DNA of 7,359 nt from an uncultured Bacteroidales bacterium. GTDB taxonomy: Bacteria > Bacteroidota > Bacteroidia > Bacteroidales > Paludibacteraceae. Location: the NCBI GenBank assembly GCA_945949375.1, contig CAMFEN010000048.1, forward strand, positions 1 through 7,359, given 5' to 3'. Shown here one piece after another: positions 1-5,384 of this stretch. The position numbers were made by a program, and so were the translations under genes. Numbering within the stretch: position 1 is the stretch's first letter; each line of letters starts with the position of its first letter. The notes below the pieces were generated by a model. The model had not been told where the DNA came from and made no database searches. It was given only the letters and a program-made list of their open reading frames with translations.

Positions 1-229
1 CGGACTGATTGTGGGGCAGTTCAGCGACTGCGAGGACGACCCCTCTATGGGGTGCACCGTCTATGAGACGATACGGCATGCCGTGGAGCCCTACCACTAT
101 CCCGTGGTGTTCAATTTCCCCGCAGGGCACGTGGAGGAGAACATGCCGCTCTACCTCAACGCCCCTGTGGAGATAGACGTGCGCGAGGATTACTCCTCCT
201 CGATACACTCGTTCTTCAAATCTTCGTAG
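1..229 (+). CDS. LD-carboxypeptidase (LdcA/MccF family), C-terminal fragment
   Basis: This is the last 75 codons of a gene that begins before the window; the frame is open from base 2. The visible protein reads GLIVGQFSDCEDD near its start and VVFNFPAGHVEENMPLYL later. This matches the end of S66-family LD-carboxypeptidases, serine hydrolases that remove the terminal D-Ala from murein tetrapeptides during peptidoglycan recycling. In that family the His of the 'PAGH' motif belongs to the Ser-Glu-His catalytic triad; here its codon is at 128-130. The nucleophilic Ser and the Glu would lie upstream and cannot be checked. The final residues after APVEIDV are polar and Ser-rich and overlap the end of the convergent DUF975 gene. 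The family call rests on this short tail. A MccF-like peptidase of the same fold is the alternative. Confidence 0.8.
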   Translation, partial: GLIVGQFSDCEDDPSMGCTVYETIRHAVEPYHYPVVFNFPAGHVEENMPLYLNAPVEIDVREDYSSSIHSFFKSS

Positions 230-852
230 AAAGCGGCATGGGTGGTATCCATATAGGGTGCAACCCACAGCAGACCGATTCCTGCGGTCATTATTCCAAG
301 CAGAAGCCAACCGATGAAAGAGAGGTCAAGCACAAATAAATCCCATTTGTGCCCCTTCATCATCTGACTGCTTGTGCGCAAAGCCTCGCGGGCACTTAGT
401 TCAGGATAGTCGCGCAATAGGTAAGGCACCATGCTGTAAGCATAACTCAATACGATAGCCCCAATACCCAGCGTTACGATACCCAGCAAAGTGCTAAATA
501 CCATCACCAGCAGCAAGGCGGGTACGGAGCGAGAGTAGTCGCGGCGGAAGAACTGCCACATCTCGCTGAGGCCGCTTGTTCCCTCTTCGTTGCTTCGCAG
601 GAAAGAAAGGAGGGCATTGGTCAAACCATAGCCCAAAGGCATGATAAGCAGTACCGACACAAGGAACGAACAGCCCGACATCGATTCGGATAGCCACGGT
701 AGACGAGTGGCAAATACACCCGACACAACGCCTAAGGGCACACTAAAAGCACATGCCACCAAGATGAGAATGAGAAACATAAGGACAGCCTCTGTCCAGC
801 GGCCTTCTAATGCCGCACGCGCCTGCGCGCGATACTCGGAGTTTTGTTTCAT
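190..852 (-). CDS. DUF975 family integral membrane protein
   Basis: A 220-residue hydrophobic protein starting at ATG 852-850. The N-terminal stretch 'SEYRAQARAALEGRW' and the C-terminal block around residues 164-209 (MKGHKWDLFVLDLSFIGW, GIGLLWVAPY, then AAFYEDL) are the signatures of the DUF975 family (Pfam PF06161), whose function is unknown. Hydrophobic segments lie at about residues 22-47, 61-85, 110-145 (probably two helices) and 172-200, so a polytopic inner-membrane protein with five or so helices is expected. The length is normal for the family. It is the last gene of the minus-strand series, 102 bp after ybeY. The sequence just before the start is A-rich with no clear Shine-Dalgarno, as is common in Bacteroidota. 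Its last 13 codons overlap the convergent carboxypeptidase gene, so no separate terminator fits between them. Confidence 0.9.
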   Translation of the reverse strand: MKQNSEYRAQARAALEGRWTEAVLMFLILILVACAFSVPLGVVSGVFATRLPWLSESMSGCSFLVSVLLIMPLGYGLTNALLSFLRSNEEGTSGLSEMWQFFRRDYSRSVPALLLVMVFSTLLGIVTLGIGAIVLSYAYSMVPYLLRDYPELSAREALRTSSQMMKGHKWDLFVLDLSFIGWLLLGIMTAGIGLLWVAPYMDTTHAAFYEDLKNECIEEE

Positions 853-885
853 AAGAGTTGATTTTTAGTTGTTTAAGTTATTGGT

Positions 886-903
886 ATTATCGGAATTATC
901 GGG
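886..903. repeat. Tandem 9-bp direct repeat (attatcgg[a/g])
   Basis: Two adjacent 9-bp units, attatcgga at 886-894 and attatcggg at 895-903, differ only in the last base. They sit 34 bp upstream of the DUF975 start. On their own they are minor, but every other gap except 1408-1517 also has or touches short direct repeats. Confidence 0.6.
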
Positions 904-920
904 AAATTCAATACTGGGGA

Positions 921-939
921 CGCGGGCGTCTCGCCCGCG
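921..939. repeat. GC-rich palindrome (REP-like hairpin)
   Basis: The arms cgcgggcg (921-928) and cgcccgcg (932-939) are perfectly complementary over 8 bp around a 3-base loop. An overlapping smaller palindrome, gacgc-gg-gcgtc at 919-930, competes for the left arm. Neither strand has a T-run after the stem, so an intrinsic terminator is unlikely. A dispersed repetitive extragenic palindrome, or an RNA stability hairpin after ybeY, fits better. The local GC content is well above that of the AT-rich flanks. Confidence 0.7.
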
Positions 940-954
940 GTAGCATACAACGCC

Positions 955-1407
955 TCATAATTCATAATTCATAATTAAAGCAAGCGCCTCCTCCTCTTTG
1001 CGGGTCATCTCTGCTTTGGTCTCGGGGGTTTTGTCGGCTTGTCCTGTGAGGTGTAGCACGCCGTGGATGAGGATGCGCAGCAGTTCGTGGTCAAACGAGG
1101 CGGAAACCATCTCTGCGTTACTCCGCACGGTGTCAAGCGAGATGAAGATGTCGCCATTGAGACACTGGGCGGTGGTGTAGTCGAAGGTGATGACATCGGT
1201 GTAGTAATCGTGCTGCAAGAACTTGCGGTTGACTGCCAGAATTTGCTCGTCGTTGCAGAATAGGTAGTTGATATTACCCACGCTATAGCCGTACTCTGCC
1301 GCCACAGCACGAATCCAACGCGCCACATGTCGCGGGTTCAGCCCTACTTCCGCCAACTCAAAAGGCGTAGGTGCGTCGGTGTTGTTGTATGTAAGGAAAG
1401 ATATCAT
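955..1407 (-). CDS. ybeY: Endoribonuclease YbeY (rRNA maturation factor)
   Basis: YbeY is a metal-dependent single-strand endoribonuclease that matures the 3' end of 16S rRNA and takes part in 70S ribosome quality control. The product is 150 residues from the preferred ATG at 1407-1405. The family blocks are clear: INYLFCNDEQIL, then NRKFLQHDYYTDVITFDY, then GDIFISLDTVRSNA, then the metal site HGVLHLTGQADK. The site has His115 and His119, but the third ligand position is Asp125 where E. coli has His, a change I recall in other Bacteroidota YbeY proteins. An in-frame start 30 nt upstream (1437) would add ten residues, MSFILNPQKS, encoded partly inside a repeat element; homologues normally begin at 'MISF'-like sequence, so the shorter form is chosen. 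The last residues (IMNYEL) and the stop are encoded by a 7-bp direct repeat. Confidence 0.95.
   Translation of the reverse strand: MISFLTYNNTDAPTPFELAEVGLNPRHVARWIRAVAAEYGYSVGNINYLFCNDEQILAVNRKFLQHDYYTDVITFDYTTAQCLNGDIFISLDTVRSNAEMVSASFDHELLRILIHGVLHLTGQADKTPETKAEMTRKEEEALALIMNYEL
956..976. repeat. Three perfect 7-bp tandem repeats (cataatt)
   Basis: The unit cataatt occurs three times head to tail (956-962, 963-969, 970-976). Read on the minus strand as aattatg, the array encodes the C-terminal residues of YbeY and includes part of its stop codon (TGA, complement of 955-957). The array therefore straddles the boundary between the gene and the gap. Confidence 0.8.
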
Positions 1408-1419
1408 AGATTTTTGGGG

Positions 1420-1523
1420 ATTAAGGATAAAGGACACAGGATGAAAGACTAAATAGTTTTGTTCCTAAAAATACAGAGACGAAGGTAATAAGTCCTTCAT
1501 CCTGTGTCCTTTATCTTTTATCC
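1420..1523. repeat. Intergenic inverted-repeat element, copy 1
   Basis: About 104 bp with imperfect terminal inverted repeats. The stretch at 1426-1445 (gataaaggacacaggatgaa) is the exact reverse complement of 1496-1515, giving a 20-bp perfect stem that continues inward after one mismatch (1447-1450 with 1491-1494). The non-palindromic interior holds aaatagtttt (1451-1460) and agagacgaa (1475-1483), both shared with copy 2 at 2761-2920. The right-hand 36 bp (1475-1510) match copy 2 (2857-2892) at 33 positions. The right edge contains the stop codon of the SpmA/SpmB gene. The left edge lies in the ybeY leader and, on the minus strand, supplies the rejected upstream ybeY start. A transcript through the gap would form a long hairpin, so RNA processing or transcript-end protection is possible. 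It carries no transposase; a MITE-like or REP-like element is the best description. Confidence 0.8.
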
Positions 1524-2750
1524 AAAGAATATATACGCCAATATGATGGCGGCGAGGATGCCGAAGAAGTCGGCTATCAGCCCGCAGAGCACCGCATAGC
1601 GGGTGTCCTTGATGTTCACACTGCCGAAATAGACAGCGATGATATAGAAGGTGGTGTCGGTACTGCCTTGCACAATGCTCACTAATCGCCCAACGAAACT
1701 ATCCGCGCCGTACTGCACCATAGCGTCCACCATCATGCCTCGTGCGCCGCTACCCGAGAGGGGACGCATGAGGGCGGTAGGCAACGCCGGCACAAAGTCG
1801 GTGTTCAGTCCGCAGGCGGCGAACAGCCAACCTAAGCCCGCCACCAGCATGTCCATTGCTCCGCTTGCGCGGAACATACCCACTGCCACAAGCATGGCTA
1901 TCAGGTAGGGGATGATGCCGATGGCAGTCTGGAAACCGCCTTTCGCGCCATCGATGAACGCATCATAGACATTGATTCTGCGCACCATGCCCGCGATGAT
2001 GAACCAGCAGATAACCCCTAATAGTATCACCGCCGCCAGCACAGCAGACCATTTGCTTACCACCTCCTGTGGCAGCGACAATGCCGCCCAAAGTACCAAG
2101 CCGACGAAAAGTGTCAGCCCGCCTATCGTACCCAATACGATACGGTTGAACAAATTGATTCTCTGTGCGATAGCCACGGAGATAAGTCCCGCCATGGCGG
2201 CAAAATAGGTAGCGAGGAGAATAGGTAGGAAGACATCGGCAGGGTTAGCGGCACCGAGTTGGGCGCGGTAGGTCATGATACTCACCGGCACGAGGGTCAG
2301 TCCGCTGGTAACCAGCACGAGGAACATGATCATTGAGTTGCTCGCGCGGGGCTTGTCGGGGTTGGTCTCCTGCATCTCTTTCATCGCTTGCAAGCCGAGC
2401 GGTGTGGCGGCATTGTCTATGCCGAGCATGGTCGCGCTGATGTTCATCAGCATGCTACCGAAGGCGGGGTGCCCTTTGGGCAGTTCGGGGAAGAGACGCT
2501 GGAAGAAAGGAGACACGGCGCGCGACATGGAGCGAATGACACCAGCCTGCTCGCCGATTTTCATGATACCCATCCACAGCGAAAGCACGCCCGTCAAGCC
2601 AATGGATATCTCAAAGCCCGTCTTCGCACCGGCGAAGGTAGAGTTGAGTATCTCGCTGAAGATACCCACCTCGCCGAAGCATACGGCTTGCACTATCCCG
2701 ACCACGACCGCAATCAGGATGAGTGCTATCCATATATAATTGAGAACCAT
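1518..2750 (-). CDS. SpmA/SpmB fusion membrane protein (nucleoside recognition 'Gate' domains)
   Basis: The product is 410 residues from ATG 2750-2748 and joins two domains that are separate proteins, SpmA and SpmB, in Bacillus. The N-terminal half has the SpmA pattern: GAKTGFEISIGLTGVLSLWMG near 41-61, LFPELPKGHPAFGSMLMN near 86-103 and NAATPLG at 113-119. The C-terminal half has the SpmB pattern: GAKGGFQTAIGIIPYL near 269-284, RPLSGSGA at 329-336 and QGSTDTTFY at 361-369. Both halves belong to the Gate / nucleoside-recognition superfamily and contain several membrane helices. In Bacillus the pair acts in spore-core dehydration; here, in a presumed non-sporulating Bacteroidota, the substrate is unknown and a transport role is only inferred. 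A TTG at 2774 would extend the N-terminus by eight residues, but MVLNYIWIA is the usual kind of start and the extension lies in repeat DNA. The stop codon falls in repeat copy 1. Confidence 0.92.
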   Translation of the reverse strand: MVLNYIWIALILIAVVVGIVQAVCFGEVGIFSEILNSTFAGAKTGFEISIGLTGVLSLWMGIMKIGEQAGVIRSMSRAVSPFFQRLFPELPKGHPAFGSMLMNISATMLGIDNAATPLGLQAMKEMQETNPDKPRASNSMIMFLVLVTSGLTLVPVSIMTYRAQLGAANPADVFLPILLATYFAAMAGLISVAIAQRINLFNRIVLGTIGGLTLFVGLVLWAALSLPQEVVSKWSAVLAAVILLGVICWFIIAGMVRRINVYDAFIDGAKGGFQTAIGIIPYLIAMLVAVGMFRASGAMDMLVAGLGWLFAACGLNTDFVPALPTALMRPLSGSGARGMMVDAMVQYGADSFVGRLVSIVQGSTDTTFYIIAVYFGSVNIKDTRYAVLCGLIADFFGILAAIILAYIFFG

Positions 2751-2760
2751 AGTATTAATG

Positions 2761-2920
2761 AGATTAAGGAACAAGGATAAAGGATAAAAGACGAAATAGT
2801 TTTGACTCTGATCCCCGCCCCCTTGCCCCCTCCCCGCAAGCGGGGCGGGGGAGTTTAGAGACGAAAGTAAAAAGTCCTTGATCCTGTGTCCTACTTCCTT
2901 TATCCTTAATCTTTTATCTC
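2761..2920. repeat. Intergenic inverted-repeat element, copy 2, with GC-rich insertion
   Basis: This is a diverged, longer copy of the element at 1420-1523. Shared blocks are aaggataaagga (2773-2784), aaatagtttt (2794-2803) and the 36-bp block 2857-2892, which matches copy 1 at 33 of 36 positions. Inverted ends are visible as aaggataaagga (2773-2784) against tcctttatcctt (2896-2907), and gattaagg (2762-2769) against ccttaatc (2904-2911). The central spacer is 53 bp (2804-2856) where copy 1 has 14 bp, because a GC-rich hairpin segment is present. The stop codon of the secreted protein (2906-2908) lies within the right arm, and the left edge forms the leader of the SpmA/SpmB gene. Confidence 0.78.
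2813..2851. repeat. GC-rich hairpin nested in repeat copy 2
   Basis: The segment is almost pure G/C in AT-rich surroundings. The perfect arms ccccgc (2832-2837) and gcgggg (2840-2845) enclose only two bases, and the stem extends past one mismatch with ccccc (2826-2830) and ggggg (2847-2851). An alternative pairing joins ccccgcccc (2813-2821) to ggggcgggg (2842-2850), so two mutually exclusive stems are possible. There is no T-run for an intrinsic terminator on either side. It resembles a small mobile palindrome inserted into the older element. Confidence 0.7.
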
Positions 2921-5302
2921 TTGTCCCAATACGGTGAAGACGGTACCATCAGCGCGGCGAATGCGGAGTTCTCCGTTTTGGAGGAATTTCTTTGCGGGCG
3001 AGTTCTTCTCTGCGTTTACTTCCTCTATTGCGTCTATAACGGGCATACCCTCATAAACGAGGTGGATAGGACGGTCGTAGGAGTTGAGCGCATTCACCTC
3101 CATACGGATGCCGTTGGTGGTATGTTGAATGCTGACATTGCCGCTGAAGAAGAACCAAAATGGTTCGATGAGGTAACCCTCGTGGTCTAAATAACCAAAA
3201 CAAGATGGTTGGGCTTTGGTATATAGCACACCGGGAGATGCTATTACGGTGCCGGTTTGATAGGTATAGTCAATGGGATAGTCGCCCTCCGGCAGGAAAT
3301 GGGCGGTATCTATCTCGTCAAGGAAGAAACCTATCTGAACAAAAGGATAGGGATAGGTGCCTTGCCCAAATATCGTAAGGAACACTTCGCCGTATTCCTC
3401 AAAATATTTGGTAATAAATAATGCTTCATCGTTTGCCGAGAAGGTGTGGTCTATCTCGCCCTCTTCCGCGTCGTATTGAAGACGCGTGTGGGTGTCGGCA
3501 ATGAAATGGAGGTTGTACATCCTATCATCCGAACAGATGAAACGTGCGTCCATGAACACGGTGTCGTTGCGGACAAAGGATGTGGCTTCGCCTTCCAGCA
3601 GGTAGATGACCTCGGCTGCCACTTGGCTACTATCTAATTTGTACATGAAAGTATAGACATCGTAGAAGTCGGAGTGCTTGAACATACCATCCATCGTCCA
3701 TGTTCCAGCGAGCGTATCTGCGTTGGGGCAGAGCGAAACGATGTAGGCACTGTCGTTGGACATGCCGTATAGTTGGAACGAACCGTATTCCAAAGCGTTA
3801 TAGAATGCTGCTTTGCCAATGATTACATCAATAGTGTCTTTGGGCACAGGAACAGCGTACCAGAATGCTACTTGGTACAGGGTGCCATCGTAGTCTTTGA
3901 TGGTGGCATCCACTAAGATACTATCTGCCGTTTGGCGAACCACGCACTCGGTGTCAGCAATCTTCGCTATCACGGTATCCATCTTTCCAGAGGGACGACG
4001 CACGGCATGGTGAAGGTAGGTGTATTGGGGTTCGATATCCCATTCTCGGGAGCTGAACTCGCCTTCCAACTTATCAGAGATAAATGCTACCGACACTAAG
4101 TATTCATCGTTCATGTTATACACTTGATAACTGCCACCGTTGCTGTTGGGCACGATGTAGGCGCGTGTGTCAAAAGTCAAGTAGATGGTGGTGTCTGTGG
4201 GGGCTACCAACTGACGCATGGTGATATTGTAGCATGTGGAGTCGGTAGCAATCACCTCTGCCTGCACAATGGTGGAGTCGTTTTCCTCCTTGATAACTAC
4301 TTTGCTGTATAAACTATAGGTGTACAAGTCGCCTTTGGTGGTATGTTTCGTGATACCTACTACGGCATCAGGAGAGGTGAAGGTGCCTGTGGGGGTGAAA
4401 GCAACGATCTCCATCAGTACTTCATACTCGTCGTTATAACCATCAAGGTGTAAGGTATGTGAGTAGGTTAAATTAGAGTCGTCTATGGTGAGGTTGTTGA
4501 TAGCGATATCAACTGTGTCTTTTGGCGCGGGGATGTCGTGGATAAAATGCAATTCGTATAGCACCGTGTCGGTAGCAAGGAAACTGAATTGGAAATCGTA
4601 ACTTTTTCCGTGCATAGTAACGGTGTCTTTCGAGAGCAGAGATGCCACACCCCTCTCGTCTGTCAAGAGCGAGACGCGTTTCCCGTCGGGGAAGAGCAGG
4701 TATGTCCCAGCGGCAACCAAATCTGCCAAGGAGTAGTTGCCGACAATAGCGGGGTTGTTGATCTGTACGGCGGCTTCTACCATGTCTTGCAACGTCCCTA
4801 CTACTTGAAATGCCGTGTCGCCGATGATATGCAGGTCGGTAACGGGGAAAGTGTATTGAATAGTGTCGCGTGCTACTAATTGCAAGTCCTCGCCGTGTAC
4901 GACGTAGACATTGCCGTCCGAGCCATTGACGGTAGCATCCAAAGTGAGGTAACGAAGACCCGGGCGGAGAGGCTGATAGGCAACAACGAGTTGCACATCA
5001 TTCATAAAGATTTGTGCTTTCACTCTGTTCTCTTCATCGAAGGATTGAATCATATTGAAGAAACCACCCGCCATCGTGCTTTTGGTGAAAGTGCCGATCA
5101 TATCTTCCGAGACATATTGGAAGTGTACTTTATAGTTCAGTCCATTAACAGGATACGCACTATTGAATTCAAACGACCACTCGCCAAATTGCTCATAGTG
5201 GACAGGCTCGAGCGTCTCGGCTACAATACGGATGGTATCGCCTGTGGCATGAGCCAGCATGGGCAATACAATAAGTGCTAAAAGGATAGATAGTTTTTTC
5301 AT
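2906..5302 (-). CDS. Secreted multi-module repeat protein, function unknown
   Basis: A 798-residue protein whose family I do not recognise. Residues 1-19 form a signal peptide (MKK, a hydrophobic core, then AHA before the predicted signal peptidase I cut); no lipobox Cys is present, so it is not a lipoprotein. The mature part shows about six diverged beta-rich modules of roughly 110-140 residues. Each has a 'GTFT'-like motif (residues 70, 188, 306, 414, 533, 673) followed 50-80 residues later by a strand pattern like AxxxxxDGxxYxVxF (119-135, 235-253, 344-362, 461-480, 581-600, 731-750). The linkers APKDTVDIAI (259) and VPKDTIDVII (486) are near-identical. The tail, residues 771-798 (KKFLQNGELRIRR...VLGQEIKD), resembles the short C-terminal motif of many Bacteroidales exported proteins and the beginning of type IX secretion sorting domains, but stops where those would continue. 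Surface or extracellular location is inferred. The A-rich leader just before the ATG is typical of the phylum. Confidence 0.85.
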   Translation of the reverse strand: MKKLSILLALIVLPMLAHATGDTIRIVAETLEPVHYEQFGEWSFEFNSAYPVNGLNYKVHFQYVSEDMIGTFTKSTMAGGFFNMIQSFDEENRVKAQIFMNDVQLVVAYQPLRPGLRYLTLDATVNGSDGNVYVVHGEDLQLVARDTIQYTFPVTDLHIIGDTAFQVVGTLQDMVEAAVQINNPAIVGNYSLADLVAAGTYLLFPDGKRVSLLTDERGVASLLSKDTVTMHGKSYDFQFSFLATDTVLYELHFIHDIPAPKDTVDIAINNLTIDDSNLTYSHTLHLDGYNDEYEVLMEIVAFTPTGTFTSPDAVVGITKHTTKGDLYTYSLYSKVVIKEENDSTIVQAEVIATDSTCYNITMRQLVAPTDTTIYLTFDTRAYIVPNSNGGSYQVYNMNDEYLVSVAFISDKLEGEFSSREWDIEPQYTYLHHAVRRPSGKMDTVIAKIADTECVVRQTADSILVDATIKDYDGTLYQVAFWYAVPVPKDTIDVIIGKAAFYNALEYGSFQLYGMSNDSAYIVSLCPNADTLAGTWTMDGMFKHSDFYDVYTFMYKLDSSQVAAEVIYLLEGEATSFVRNDTVFMDARFICSDDRMYNLHFIADTHTRLQYDAEEGEIDHTFSANDEALFITKYFEEYGEVFLTIFGQGTYPYPFVQIGFFLDEIDTAHFLPEGDYPIDYTYQTGTVIASPGVLYTKAQPSCFGYLDHEGYLIEPFWFFFSGNVSIQHTTNGIRMEVNALNSYDRPIHLVYEGMPVIDAIEEVNAEKNSPAKKFLQNGELRIRRADGTVFTVLGQEIKD

Positions 5303-5324
5303 ACAATTTTTTTGTTATTTTGAA

Positions 5325-5358
5325 AAGCAGGCGGGTACGCACGCGTACCCGCCTGCTT
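5325..5358 (-). terminator. Perfect 16-bp-arm palindrome; possible glnS terminator
   Basis: The arms aagcaggcgggtacgc (5325-5340) and gcgtacccgcctgctt (5343-5358) are perfectly complementary with two bases between them. On the minus strand the stem starts 26 nt after the glnS stop codon and is followed by TTTTC (counting the last T's of the stem), so an intrinsic terminator is plausible, though the T-run is short. The length, perfection and GC-rich centre also suit a dispersed palindromic repeat. If it does terminate transcription, the secreted-protein gene needs its own promoter in very little space; if not, the hairpin lies in that gene's 5' leader. Confidence 0.5.
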
Positions 5359-5380
5359 GAAACTTGAAACCAGAAACTTG
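5356..5380. repeat. 7-bp direct repeats (cttgaaa)
   Basis: Two perfect units of cttgaaa (5356-5362, 5363-5369) are followed by a degenerate unit ccagaaa (5370-5376) and a partial unit cttg (5377-5380). The first unit shares three bases with the right arm of the palindrome. The array lies directly after the glnS stop codon in the minus-strand sense. Confidence 0.65.
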
Positions 5381-5384
5381 TCTC

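Larger units (their letters stand above)
853..954. other. Intergenic region between ybeY and the DUF975 gene
   Basis: These 102 bp hold a GC-rich hairpin (921-939) and a pair of 9-bp direct repeats (886-903), and they abut the 7-bp repeat array at the end of ybeY. I see no RNA gene and no convincing TTTG / TAnnTTTG promoter pair reading toward DUF975. Any promoter or leader for that gene must lie in or close to the repeats. Confidence 0.6.
5303..5384. other. Intergenic region between glnS and the secreted-protein gene
   Basis: These 82 bp hold a perfect palindrome (5325-5358), a 7-bp direct-repeat array (5356-5380) and an A-rich 22-nt leader before the start of the secreted protein. No complete Bacteroidota-type promoter is recognisable. 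Only 22 nt separate the palindrome from the ATG, so a separate promoter for the downstream gene would have to overlap the repeats or lie inside glnS. Confidence 0.6.

Noticed and set aside
1408..1437. Upstream ybeY start adding ten residues
   Set aside because: The extra codons are encoded in the repeat element and its edge, and YbeY homologues normally begin at the position of the internal ATG (1407).
2751..2774. TTG start for the SpmA/SpmB gene adding eight residues
   Set aside because: A good ATG follows at 2750 with a typical N-terminus (MVLNYIWIA), and the extension lies in repeat DNA.
2275..2780. Plus-strand open frames of 154 and 130 codons over the SpmA/SpmB gene
   Set aside because: Both are shadows of a well-supported membrane protein gene, have no recognisable domain, and overlap each other in different frames.
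2857..2892. TACTTTCG / TACCTTCG on the minus strand of the repeats as a promoter box
   Set aside because: It differs from TAnnTTTG at one position and no TTG-type -33 box lies at the right distance.
1420..2920. SpmA/SpmB gene as cargo of a composite transposon between the two repeat copies
   Set aside because: There is no transposase, the copies differ in length and content, and the enclosed gene is a conserved Bacteroidota chromosomal gene. Independent insertions are simpler.
4589..5281. Plus-strand open frames of 96 and 133 codons over the secreted-protein gene
   Set aside because: They lie antisense to a gene with a clear signal peptide and modular repeats, and show no family features of their own.
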